64,000 nt of DNA from positions 7,127,501 through 7,191,500 of the forward strand of contig WPIO01000012.1 in assembly GCA_009760855.2 (NCBI GenBank), in the 5' to 3' direction. The translations under genes and the position numbers were made by a program. Within the stretch, counting starts at the first letter, position 1; each line of letters opens with the position of its first letter. Shown here in pieces: positions 1 to 10,619 of the stretch. The notes beneath the pieces were generated by a model. That model made no database searches. It had not been told where the DNA came from and saw nothing but the letters and a program-made list of their open reading frames with translations. The stretch is from Cristatella mucedo. Taxonomy: Eukaryota > Bryozoa > Phylactolaemata > Cristatellidae.

Positions 1-49
1 TGGCCATTAACTACAGTTGGCGCATTACTGCTTGCACTTATTTCAGTCA

Positions 50-55
50 TTTAAT
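50..55 (-). promoter_or_regulatory. Candidate polyadenylation signal, E2 copy 1
   Basis: ATTAAA on the minus strand about 110 bp past the stop at 166. No AATAAA was seen between them. The variant hexamer is common in animal genes. Confidence 0.45.
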
Positions 56-165
56 ACTCAGCAATTCATTTGTATAAGCGTTCAATATAACATATCACGT
101 TGTCATAATTGACGTATCTACTTCGTGTTCGATTCCGGTTCAGAATCTTCCACTTGGGCGAGCCA

Positions 166-1386
166 TTATGGTGACGCGTCTTCCAATTGGGCGAGCGATT
201 CCGTGACCGTTTCCGCTACCTTCCGCCGATACTCCGAGTAATTGTTTTCAAACAAGTCGGCAGCTTCGGCGCTTGTAGGGCTGTCCGGATTAGGGTCAGA
301 CAGCAAAGACTACCAAAGAAATGGTGAACAAAAGCTGACGGTATCTGCTCAAGCAGTCGTCGCTATGTGCATCCAGCAAGGACGCATCCACGCTTGTAGT
401 CATACCTGAATCGAGACGAGAAGAGACCGAAGGTCGTACGTCGGGGTCCATTTCTCTTTTAAAATGTCGAGGCATATTGAGCCATCCCCATAAACTGCAA
501 TAGGAAGGTAAAGGTTGACTCGATAAAGCATCCACTTTGTGAATTGAAGCAGAGGTGCCGTCACGGCTATTTTCATACTTTCAGCAACCATTTGCTAAAT
601 TTTAATTGTAAGCTTTGTGTATAATGTAACTAACTTCTCGTCGCTGGAGCCGCTTGGCTTCGCATACGTAATGCTTACTGTTTGGATGGTACATCCTCGA
701 TACAAACTTTACGCTGGGGGCCGTCAAGGGGTATCCCTCGGGAAACGTCACCTCCAATTTAAACAAGCCTCCTTCAAAAGGCGTGTCATCGGGCCTGCAA
801 AAAACCTTTCGCTTTTTAAATAGCTTTCATCTTCCAAGTGGCTCCAATGTCCGAGTTGCAGTGAAACGCGGTGGGAAATTAACGTCAGCATCGCCAAGCC
901 ACGCACCGAAAGCATGTGCACTCTTTGCCAATCAATGTTGCCCAGGAAAAGCAGTGCATAACTGTTTGAAAGAAGCTGCAAACGCTCGGCATTTCTCGCA
1001 TGTACTCACCCATGCATGTATATATCCCAAAGATACAGGTCATCTCCTCTTGGAGAGCCATAAATATCTTCAGTTATGCCGTCGGCGCATCTGCAATGTA
1101 AAGTAACTGTTAAGCCAGCTCTTGTAGGCGACAGGCTCTGATGTTTTCGTAGTTGCTTCCCGCGAGCCCGTTGTATTGAAAGTGGATTGCAGTGCCAGAC
1201 GATGACTTTACTTAATTACAACGGGCATTGACGATGTTGCTGTGCACTGCGTCAAAATATCGCGCCTTTGATTCAAAGCTTGGACTACAGTGACGTTGTT
1301 CGCTAAACGGCCTCCAGAAGCTTGTGCATACAGCTGGATGCTTACTGTATGAGCTCTTGCTTGATCCTGCGCGCACGTCCGTCCAT
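166..1386 (-). CDS. RAD6/UBE2-type ubiquitin-conjugating enzyme E2, array copy 1
   Basis: Accepts ubiquitin (or a ubiquitin-like protein) from an E1 as a thioester on a cysteine and passes it on, usually with an E3. Five minus-strand exons: 1386-1346, 1090-1010, 794-679, 494-406, 309-166. They join in phase (2,2,1,0) to 156 residues, the usual length of a bare UBC fold. Every intron is GT-AG, for example an exon 1 donor GTAAGC and an exon 2 acceptor TTGCAG. Visible motifs: N-terminal helix [20 protein letters not shown] (41-50); [10 protein letters not shown] (62-71); HPN (77-79); GSIC with active-site Cys87 eight residues after the HPN Asn; [17 protein letters not shown] (110-120); last helix with EYRRKV. 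The GSICLDIL and SIQSLL stretches resemble RAD6/UBE2A-B most; the N-terminal third is divergent. A TATA box precedes it. Exons and introns are inferred by hand; the family call is secure, the exact orthology is not. Confidence 0.9.
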
Positions 1387-1460
1387 TTTACGATAATCAA
1401 GGGAGATGTAACGAGTAACTTGACCGACTCCTTAGTGCCTGTTTAGGCCGAACCCAACCT

Positions 1461-1468
1461 CTTATATA
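1461..1468 (-). promoter_or_regulatory. TATA box of E2 copy 1
   Basis: On the minus strand this reads TATATAAG within CACTATATAAGAGG, about 75 bp upstream of the ATG at 1386. Initiation about 30 bp downstream would give a 5' UTR of some 45 bp. It is kept in all three copies. Confidence 0.7.
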
Positions 1469-1549
1469 GTGGGATGATAATGGCTGTGCGTCATAATCAG
1501 CCTTAAAGCAATGGTGAGGTAAAGCAGAGATGCGTAATTGATTACCGTC

Positions 1550-2440
1550 GATGCTGCATTTAGAGCCTCGCCCCAGCATCTAGAAACTGAGCCTTGTGTC
1601 ACCTCTCTATAGTGACAGAGTGTGATTGAGAGGGAGGGAGAGACAGGGCGAGAGAGTGATACATTTCGAATCCAGCAGTATGTGCGATCTTTTACTACCG
1701 ACGGCCAGATGTGGTGAAAGCTGTTGCGGCATTTTCCACGCTTTAATAATATGGCTGTTTCCATATCTTTTCACGCCAGAGAAGCCACTGGTAGGCGGAA
1801 GAGGAGTAGGAAAGGGCTACGGCAGTCCTGTTGATCGGCGGTCCGGTAGATCGGTCGGGAAAGACACCATTCAGCATGAATGCTAGATGCACGGCCTTGG
1901 AAAATCACTTTTGGCAGTAGCTCAGCATGCACTGTAAACTCGGTTGCGCACCTTAATAAATTAAACGAGCGTTTCCTGAGAAGACTAAGTCTCGCCAAGA
2001 TGCCGAGCACAGGTACGCTGAACGAAATCAGCACACCGGAACGCATTTGGTTTGCCCACTGTCTTTTAATTGATGGGACGCTGCCTCCACGTGCGGCTGT
2101 CGCGTCTCTTGAGCGACTCGCTCGCTACGCTCAAGGCTTTATCGGTATTAGTCACGTGTTTCTTTATCCAGGCATGGTTGCTAGAAGTGCTTCGCTCCCA
2201 CCGTAAATATATCAGAGCTCCGAAGCCGTCACATCCCGTTTGCAACCATATTCTTAGAAAGCCAAAAGAGCACGGTGAAAACGTAATGAGCCTCGCCGTT
2301 GTTTAGCAAAGTCGACTATATGCAGACAATATATTCAGCACTGCTAGTATATTGCTAGTGGGTGCAGATCAAGGTCGGAAAATCGGAGTCAGAAAGAGCC
2401 CGGCAAGTGAAATGTTTGTTTACCGAGTCTTGTTGCAAAT
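1550..2440. other. Array unit segment without a recognised gene (unit 1)
   Basis: Upstream flank of the E2 gene, repeated at about 6127-7017 and 10,701-11,484. It contains a GA-rich stretch (1626-1660) and an open frame of 108 codons on the plus strand (1880-2206) that is open in all three copies but matches no family I recognise and overlaps an opposite open frame. Its distant counterpart in 11.65-12.56 kb shows the segment is old. Function unknown. Confidence 0.5.
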
Positions 2441-2524
2441 AGGCGTCAGGGTGAATGTTCTTTCCACTTTGAGCTTACGGCTGCACGAAGCGATAGAATA
2501 ATAATGATCACATTAGGCTTAGTG

Positions 2525-3012
2525 TTTCGATGGTACATCCTCGAAAGGAACCTATCTTGGGCAGCTTCAAAGGATATTCCTCGGGAAGCGTCTCCTTCAA
2601 TTTGAACCAGCCCCCTTTCTAAGGCGTCCTTGGGTTTGCACACAAAACCTTAAGCCTTTCTCACAGGTTTCATCCTCAGTGTGGATCCAATGTCAGTGTC
2701 GACGTGAAACGCTGTGGACCAACGTTAAGTGACCGTAAATCCAGCTGTGCTAGGTGCCAGGTTCCAAATATTTGGTCACGACTTTCCACGCGCTGGCTGT
2801 ATTGACACTGCATTATGCTGCCAGACGTCGATTTTACTTAATTACAACGCGCATAGATGGCAGTGCTATGTACTGCCTCAACATGATGCGGCTTTGGTTC
2901 CTACCTTAAATTACAGTGACACTGTTGGCTGAGAAGCCTCTAGAAGCTGGTGCACACTGATCGACGCTTACTTTATAAGCTCTCGTTTGATCCGATGCCC
3001 ACGCAAGACCAT
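2525..3012 (-). pseudogene. Decayed E2 paralogue fragment (exons 1 and 3), unit 1
   Basis: A 41-bp first exon is intact (3012-2972, MVLRGHRIKRELI plus two bases, donor GTAAGC), the same length and phase as exon 1 of the live gene. About 330 bp further on, 2640-2525 is a clear exon 3 relative (PKDAL, LPEEYPLKLPK, FLSRMYH), but it needs one base removed and one base added to read through, and the splice donor GT has become CT. Exon 2 is missing: the sequence jumps from one flanking intron to the other near 2730. No matching exon 4 was found downstream. It is an old E2 duplicate amplified along with the live gene. Confidence 0.8.
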
Positions 3013-4009
3013 TTGACGAAGACAACAACCTTCTTCGAAACCAACTAATCAAGTGAGATCCAATGAGTAGAGCGAAAATTCGGGAGCGACCAACACTCTC
3101 CTCATTGTTGAGATACAAATCATTTCTTTTAGGTGGAGAATTCACGACGGCCTTACGTCGTAATCAGCCTTAAGAACCTATCCAAAGTGTCTAGTGAAAC
3201 GAATTTCTCCTTCTCGTTATTGGGCTGTGTTTCTTGAAGCAGCCTCAGTTCACTGAAGTAACTTCATGTGTAGACGGTCGGGGGGGGGCAAGGATGACCT
3301 CGTCCTTTTGTCTAAGCGAAGGAGGTCTAAGCACTGCAGGATTGAGTCCAGTTTGCATTGTTAGCTAATGCTATCGAGCCCTAAAATCGTGCATTCCGCT
3401 CGCACATCGTCGGATTGTCATGTTTGTCAAGGCTGGTCAACCTAGGCTGTAGGCCCAAGCGTCGATCTCATTTGTAGCGTACATTGTTCAAGCCGCCTGG
3501 AATCCGGGGCACTAATGTTGTTGGTCAACTGTTACCCAGTGCCCGTACTACCAGTTCACGATCCGTCGGCCAACGCACGACCTTGAGATGAGCTGGCATG
3601 ATGTCGCTAGTTAGTTCGGGTATACCTAAAGTGCCGGTTATGGAAGTCTTCGGAAGTGTTCCGCATCATACTCTGGTAATCGAGTCCACCATTACTTCCC
3701 CAACTCAGCCCTGAAATGACACTGCCGATACATGTGCATTGCACGTGCTGACCGTCTTATTAATATTCTCGAAATATCAAATCATAAAATAGACCACACG
3801 TGTTGAAAGATCATTGATACATGTAAACGTGAAATAACTTTTTGTCCTGTGCGGTAATGTTAAACGTGCTGCCGGAACTGTGAAAAAGCCTGGACTACAT
3901 GACACGATACTGACGCTTTCGTTCGTAGCTATCTTAATTGGCTACCGTTGGTATGACATAGTCATAATTGACGTTATCTATTTCGTCGTCGATTCTGGTA
4001 CAGCATCTG

Positions 4010-4170
4010 CCACTTGGGCGAGCGATTCTGGTTTCTCGTCTTTCAATTGGACGAGCGACTACGAGACCGTTTCCGCTACCCTTCTCCGGCACTCAAGTAA
4101 TTGTGCCCAAACAAATCGGAAGCTTCCGCGTGTTTGTAGGGTATGCGGGATTAGGGTCGGACAGCAACGG
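4010..4170 (-). pseudogene. Decayed E2 last exon, unit 1
   Basis: After an acceptor-like GGTAG, the minus strand from 4170 reads PLLSDPNP and then PTN, clearly related to exon 5 of the live gene. An extra base then shifts the frame to an in-frame TGA. The downstream half (RKVAETV, then ESLAQ-like) is still recognisable in another frame. It lies downstream of no recognisable exon 4, so it is an isolated relic. Confidence 0.75.
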
Positions 4171-4625
4171 CTACCAACAATATCGCTACGTTTACACGAC
4201 TTAAGCATAGGCTAAGTGAAAACCATTGTGTTAGAAACTGACAAGTAATTAGACAGTAAATGACCGTCTGAGCAAAACTGGTAGAAAGGGATAAGACAGC
4301 CCGCTATATTCACACTCACTTTACAGCAAAGAACTGGTAGATCAGGGAAAGTGGCATAAGAACAAATGCTTAGATGACCTGTAGTTAGCTTGCCGGATGA
4401 TACGTTTGTTTTCAAAAATGACCGTCACAACACTGTCGCCATCTCGTTTAGCTACGGCCAGGTTTCTCAAGCACAAGCACTCCATATCCTGGGAGTAAGA
4501 CCTGAGGAACCATGCATCTAATTCCTTCATCCCTAATGGATCCGTTATGCACTCCAAGGCCGGTAACTAATAACGGTGGCCATTAACTACAGTTGGCGCA
4601 TTACTGCTTGCACTTATTTCAGTCA

Positions 4626-4631
4626 TTTAAT
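4626..4631 (-). promoter_or_regulatory. Candidate polyadenylation signal, E2 copy 2
   Basis: ATTAAA in the same place relative to the stop (4742) as in copy 1. Confidence 0.45.
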
Positions 4632-4741
4632 ACTCAGCAATTCATTTGTATAAGCGTTCAATATAACATATCACGTTGTCATAATTGACGTATCTACTTC
4701 GTGTTCGATTCCGGTTCAGAATCTTCCACTTGGGCGAGCCA

Positions 4742-5963
4742 TTATGGTGACGCGTCTTCCAATTGGGCGAGCGATTCCGTGACTGTTTCCGCTACCTTCC
4801 GCCGATACTCCGAGTAATTGTTTTCAAACAAGTCGGCAGCTTCGGCGTTTGTAGGGCTGTCCGGATTAGCGTCAGACAGCAAAGACTACCAAAGAAATGG
4901 TGAACAAAAGCTGACGGTATCTGCTCAAGCAGTCGTCGCTATGTGCATCCAGCAAGGACGCATCCACGCTTGTAGTCATACCTGAATCGAGACGAGAAGA
5001 GACCGAAGGTCGTACGTCGGGGTCCATTTCTCTTTTAAAATGTCGAGGCATATTGAGCCATCCCCATAAACTGCAATAGGAAGGTAAAGGTTGGCTCGAT
5101 AAAGCATCCACTTTGTGAATTGAAGCAGAGGTGCCGTCACGGCTATTTTCATACTTCCAGCAACCATTTGCTAAATTTTAATTGTAAGCTTTGTGTATAA
5201 TGTAACTAACTTCTCGTCGCTGGAGCCGCTTGGCTTCGCATACGTAATGCTTACTGTTTGGATGGTACATCCTCGATACAAACTTTACGCTGGGGGCCGT
5301 CAAGGGGTATCCCTCGGGAAACGTCACCTCCAATTTAAACAAGCCTCCTTCAAAAGGCGTGTCATCGGGCCTGCAAAAAACCTTTCGCTTTTTAAATAGC
5401 TTTCATCTTCCAAGTGGCTCCAATGTCCGAGTTGCAGTGAAACGCGGTGGGAAATTAACGTCAGCATCGCCAAGCCACGCACCGAAAGCATGTGCACTCT
5501 TTGCCAATCAATGTTGCCCAGGAAAAAGCAGTGCATAACTGTTTGAAAGAAGCTGCAAACGCTCGGCATTTCTCGCATGTACTCACCCATGCATGTATAT
5601 ATCCCAAAGATACAGGTCATCTCCTCTTGGAGAGCCATAAATATCTTCAGTTATGCCGTCGGCGCATCTGCAATGTAAAGTAACTGTTAAGCCAGCTCTT
5701 GTAGGCGACAGGCTCTGATGTTTTCGTAGTTGCTTCCCGCGAGCCCGTTGTATTGAAAGTGGATTGCAGTGCCAGACGATGACTTTACTTAATTACAACG
5801 GGCATTGACGATGTTGCTGTGCACTGCGTCAAAATATCGCGCCTTTGATTCAAAGCTTGGACTACAGTGACGTTGTTCACTAAACGGCCTCCAGAAGCTT
5901 GTGCATACAGCTGGATGCTTACTGTATGAGCTCTTGCTTGATCCTGCGCGCACGTCCGTCCAT
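4742..5963 (-). CDS. RAD6/UBE2-type ubiquitin-conjugating enzyme E2, array copy 2
   Basis: Second array copy, same five-exon structure: 5963-5923, 5667-5587, 5370-5255, 5070-4982, 4885-4742, giving 156 residues with HPN (77-79) and Cys87. All donors and acceptors match copy 1. By hand comparison the protein differs from copy 1 only in exon 5 (P115A and S122N) plus at least one silent change. P115 belongs to the conserved DPNPDSP turn after the SIQSLL helix, so P115A may affect the fold slightly. One extra A lies in the intron between exons 2 and 3. Nothing disables the gene in the visible sequence, and promoter and polyadenylation signals are kept. Probably an expressed paralogue, but expression cannot be judged from DNA. 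Confidence 0.88.
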
Positions 5964-6037
5964 TTTACGATAATCAAGGGAGATGTAACGAGTAACTTGA
6001 CCGACTCCTTAGTGCCTGTTTAGTCCGAACCCAACCT

Positions 6038-6045
6038 CTTATATA
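6038..6045 (-). promoter_or_regulatory. TATA box of E2 copy 2
   Basis: Same TATATAAG element and spacing to the ATG at 5963 as in copy 1. Confidence 0.7.
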
Positions 6046-7101
6046 GTGGGATGATAATGGCCGTGCGTCATAATCAGCGTTAAAGCAATAGTGAGGTAAA
6101 ACAGAGATGCGTAATTGATTACCGTCGATGCTGCATTTAGAGCCTCGCCCCAGCATCTAGAAACTGAGCCTTGTGTCACCTCTCTATAGTGACAGAGTGT
6201 GATTGAGAGGGAGGGAGAGACAGGGCGAGAGAGTGATACATTTCGAATCCAGCAGTATGTGCGATCTTTTACTACCGACGGCCAGATGTGGTGAAAGCTG
6301 TTGCGGCATTTTCCACGCTTTAATAATATGGCTGTTTCCATATCTTTTCACGCCAGAGAAGCCACTGGTAGGCGGAAGAGGGGTAGGAAAGGGTTACGGC
6401 AGTCCTGTTGATCGGCGGTCCGGTAGATCGGTCGGGAAAGACACCATTCAGCATGAATGCTAGATGCACGGCCTTGGAAAATCACTTTTGGCAGTAGCTC
6501 AGCATGCACTGTAAACTCGGTTGCGCACCTTAATAAATTAAACGAGCGTTTCCTGAGAAGACTAAGTCTCGCCAAGATGCCGAGCACAGGTACGCTGAAC
6601 GAAATCAGCACACCGGAACGCATTTGGTTTGCCCACTGTCTTTTAATTGATGGGACGCTGCCTCCACGTGCGGCTGTCGCGTCTCTTGAGCGAGTCGCTC
6701 GCTACGCTCAAGGCTTTATCGGTATTAGTCACGTATTTCTTTATCCAGGCATGGTTGCTAGCAGTGCTTCGCTCCCACCGTAAATATATCAGAGCTCCGA
6801 AGCCGTCACATCCCGTTTGCAACCATATTCTTAAAAAGCCAAAAGAGCACGGTGAAAACGTAATGAGCCTCGCCGTTGTTTAGCAAAGTCGACTATATGC
6901 AGACAATATATTCAGCACTGCTAGTATATTGCTAGTGGGTGCAGATCAAGGTCGGAAAATCGGAGTCAGAAAGAGCCCGGCAAGTGAAATGTTTGTTTAC
7001 CGAGTCTTGTTGCAAATAGGCGTCAGCGTGAATGTTCTTTCCACTTTGAGCTTACGGCTGCACGAAGCGATAGAATAATAATGATCACATTAGGCTTAGT
7101 G

Positions 7102-7589
7102 TTTCGATGGTACATCCTCGAACGGAACCTATCTTGGGCAGCTTCAAAGGATATTCCTCGGGAAGCGTCTCCTTCAATTTGAACCAGCCCCCTTTCTAAG
7201 GCGTCCTTGGGTTTGCACACAAAACCTTAAGCCTTTCTCACAGGTTTCATCCTCAGTGTGGATCCAATGTCAGTGTTGACGTGAAACGCTGTGGACCAAC
7301 GTTAAGTGACCGTAAATCCAGCTGTGCTAGGTGCCAGGTTCCAAATATTTGGTCACGACTTTCCACGCGCTGGCTGTATTGACACTGCATTATGCTGCCA
7401 GACGTCGATTTTACTTAATTACAACGCGCATAGATGGCAGTGCTATGTACTGCCTCAACATGATGCGGCTTTGGTTCCTACCTTAAATTACAGTGACACT
7501 GTTGGCTGAGAAGCCTCTAGAAGCTGGTGCACACTGATCGACGCTTACTTTATAAGCTCTCGTTTGATCCGATGCCCACGCAAGACCAT
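7102..7589 (-). pseudogene. Decayed E2 paralogue fragment (exons 1 and 3), unit 2
   Basis: Unit 2 counterpart of the fragment at 2525-3012. The first exon is at 7589-7549, and the frame-shifted exon 3 relative starts near 7217. It shares the same lesions, so it decayed before the units were amplified. Unit 3 ends before this segment. Confidence 0.78.
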
Positions 7590-8584
7590 TTGACGAAGAC
7601 AACAACCTTCTTCGAAACCAACTAATCAAGTGAGTTCCAACGAGTAGAGCGAAAATTCGGGAGCGACCAACACTCTCCTCATTGTTGAGATACAAATCAT
7701 TTCTTTTAGGTGGAGAATTCACGACGGCCTTACGTCGTAATCAGCCTTAAGAACCTATCCAAAGTGTCTAGTGAAACGAATTTCTCCTTCTCGTTATTGG
7801 GCTGTGTTTCTTGAAGCAGCCTCAGTTCACTGAAGTAACTTCACGTGTAGACGGTCGGGGGGGCAAGGATGACCTCGTCCTTAGGTCTAAGCGAAGGAGG
7901 TCTAAGCACTGCAGGATTGAGTCCAGTTTGCATTGTTAGCTAATGCTATCGAGCCCTAAAATCGTGCATTCCGCTCGCACATCGTCGGATTGTCATGTTT
8001 GTCAAGGCTGGTCAACCTAGGCTGTAGGCCCAAGCGTCGATCTCATTTGTAGCGTACATTGTTCAAGCCGCTTGGAATCCGGGGCACTAATGTTGTTGGT
8101 CAACTGTTACCCAGTGCCCGTACTACCAGTTCACGATCCGTCGGCCAACGCACGACCTTGAGATGAGCTGGCAGGATGTCGCTAGTTAGTTCGGGTATAC
8201 CTAAAGTGCCGGTTATGGAAGTCTTCGGAAGTGTTCCGCATCATACTCTGGTAATCGAGTCCACCATTACTTCCCCAACTCAGCCCTGAAATGACACTGC
8301 CGATACATGTGCATTGCACGTGCTGACCGTCTTATTAATATTCTCGAAATATCAAATCATAAAATAGACCACACGTGTCGAAAGATCATTGATACATGTA
8401 AACGTGAAATAACTTTTTGTCCCGTGCGGTAATGTTAAACGTGCCGCCGGAACTGTGAAAAAGCCTGGACTACATGACACGATACTGACGCTTTCGTTCG
8501 TAGCTATCTTAAATGGCTACCGTTGGTATGACATAGTCATAATTGACGTTATCTATTTCGTCGTCGATTCTGGTACAGCATCTG

Positions 8585-8745
8585 CCACTTGGGCGAGCGA
8601 TTCTGGTTTCTCGTCTTTCACTTGGACGAGCGACTACGAGACTGTTTCCGCTACCCTTCTCCGGCCCTCAAGTAATTGTGCCCAAACAAATCGGAAGCTT
8701 CCGCGTGTTTGTAGGGTATGCGGGATTAGGGTCGGACAGCAACGG
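8585..8745 (-). pseudogene. Decayed E2 last exon, unit 2
   Basis: Unit 2 counterpart of 4010-4170, with the same inserted base and small substitutions. Confidence 0.73.
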
Positions 8746-9200
8746 CTACCAACAATATCGCTACGCTTGTACGACTTAAGCATAGGCTAAGTGAAAACCA
8801 TTGCGTTAGAAACTGACAAGTAATTAGACAGTAAATGACCGTCTGAGCAAAACTGGTAGAAAGGGATAAGACAGCCCGCTATATTCACACTCACTTTACA
8901 GCAAAGAACTGGTAGATCAGGGAAAGTGGCATAAGAACAAATGCTTAGATGACCTGTAGTTAGCTTGCCGGATGACACGTTTGTTTTCAAAAATGACTGT
9001 CACAACACTGTCGCCATCTCGTTTAGCTACGGCCAGGTTTGTCAAGAACAAGCACTCTATATCCTGGGAGTAAGACCTGAGCAACCATGCATCCAATTCC
9101 TTCATCCCTAATGGATCCGTTATACACTCCAAGGCCGGTAACTAATAACGGCGGCCATTAACTACAGTTGGCGCATTACTGCTTGCACTTATTTCAGTCA

Positions 9201-9206
9201 TTTAAT
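9201..9206 (-). promoter_or_regulatory. Candidate polyadenylation signal, E2 copy 3
   Basis: ATTAAA in the same place relative to the stop (9317) as in copy 1. Confidence 0.45.
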
Positions 9207-9316
9207 ACTCAGCAATTCATTTGTATAAGCGTTCAATATAACATATCACGTTGTCATAATTGACGTATCTACTTCGTGTTCGATTCCGGTTCAGAATCTT
9301 CCACTTGGGCGAGCCA

Positions 9317-10537
9317 TTATAGTGACGCGTCTTCCAATTGGACGAGCGATTCCGTGACCGTTTCCGCTACCTTCCGCCGATACTCCAAGTAATTGTTTTT
9401 AAGCAAGCCGGCAGCTTCGGCGTTTGTAGGGCTGTCTGGATTAGGGTCAGACAGCAAAGACTACCAACGAAACGGTGAACAAAAGCTGGCGGTATCCGCT
9501 CAAGCAGTCGTCGCTATGTGCATCAAGCAAGGACGCATCCACGCTTGTAGTCATACCTGAATCGAGACGAGAAGAGACCGAAGGTCGTACGTCGGGGTCC
9601 ATTTCTCTTTTAAAATGTCGAGGCATATTGAGCCATCCCCATAAACTGCAATAGGAAGGTAAAGGTTGGCTCGATAAAGCATCCACTTTGTGAATTGAAG
9701 CAGAGGAGCCGTCACGGCTATTTCCATACTTTCAGCAACCATTTGCTAAATTTTAATTGTAAGCTTTGTGTATAATGTAACTAGCTTGTCGTCGCTGGAG
9801 CCGCTTGGCTTCGCATACGTAATGCTTACTGTTTGGATGGTACATCCTCGATACAAACTTTACGTTGGGGGCCGTCAAGGGGTATCCCTCGGGAAACGTC
9901 ACCTCCAATTTAAACAAGCCTCCTTCAAAAGGCGTGTCATCGGGCCTGCAAAAAACCTTTCGCTTTTTAAAGAGCTTTCATCTTCAAAGTGGCTCCAATA
10001 TCCGAGTTGAAGACAAACGCGGTGGGAAATTAACGTCAGCATCGCCAAGCCACGCACCGAAAGCATGTGCACTCTTTGCCAATCAATATTGCCCAGGAAA
10101 GGCAGTGCATAACTGTTTGAAAGAAGCTGCAAACGCTCGGCATTTCTTGCATGTACTCACCCATGCATGCATATATCCCAAAGATACAGGTCATCTCCTC
10201 TTGGAGAGCCATAAATATCTTCAGTTATGCCGTCGGCGCATCTGCAATGTAAAGTAACTGTTAAGACAGCTCTTGTAGGCGACAGGCTCTGATGTTTTTG
10301 TAGTTGCTTCCCGCGAGCCCGTTGTATTGAAAGTGGATTGCAGTGCCAGACGATGATTTTACTTAATTACAACGGGCATAGACAATGCTGCTGTGCACTG
10401 CCTCAAAATATCGCGCCTTTCATTCCAAGCTTGGACTACAGTGACGTTGTTCGCAAAACAGCCGCCAGAAGCTTGTGCATACAGCTGGATGCTTACTGTA
10501 TGAGCTCTTGCTTGATCCTGCGCGCACGTCCGTCCAT
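9317..10537 (-). CDS. RAD6/UBE2-type ubiquitin-conjugating enzyme E2, array copy 3 (divergent C-terminus)
   Basis: Third copy: exons 10537-10497, 10241-10161, 9945-9830, 9645-9557, 9460-9317, again 156 residues with HPN and Cys87 intact. Against copy 1 the changes read are Y38C, S68N, S122N, D127G, F129L, E130K, S134L, A149V and P156L, with one silent change (codon 117). Exons 1 and 4 are identical to copy 1, while exon 5 carries seven of the nine replacements. Exon 5 encodes the C-terminal helices, which in E2s help set specificity and partner contacts. The frame and splice sites are undamaged, so it is either a diverging functional paralogue or a gene under relaxed constraint. It lies in the truncated last unit but is itself complete. 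Confidence 0.87.
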
Positions 10538-10611
10538 TTTACGATAATCAAGGGAGATGTAACGAGTAACTTGACCGACTCCCTAGTGCCTGTTTAGTCC
10601 GAACCCGACCT

Positions 10612-10619
10612 CTTATATA
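10612..10619 (-). promoter_or_regulatory. TATA box of E2 copy 3
   Basis: Same TATATAAG element and spacing to the ATG at 10537 as in copy 1. Confidence 0.7.

Noticed and set aside
4342-4566. A 74-codon open frame following an acceptor-like TTAG, in phase with E2 exon 4
   Set aside because: First taken as the E2 C-terminus, but the true exon 5 (309-166 and equivalents) fits the family exactly. This frame matches nothing recognised; the same applies at 8917-9141.
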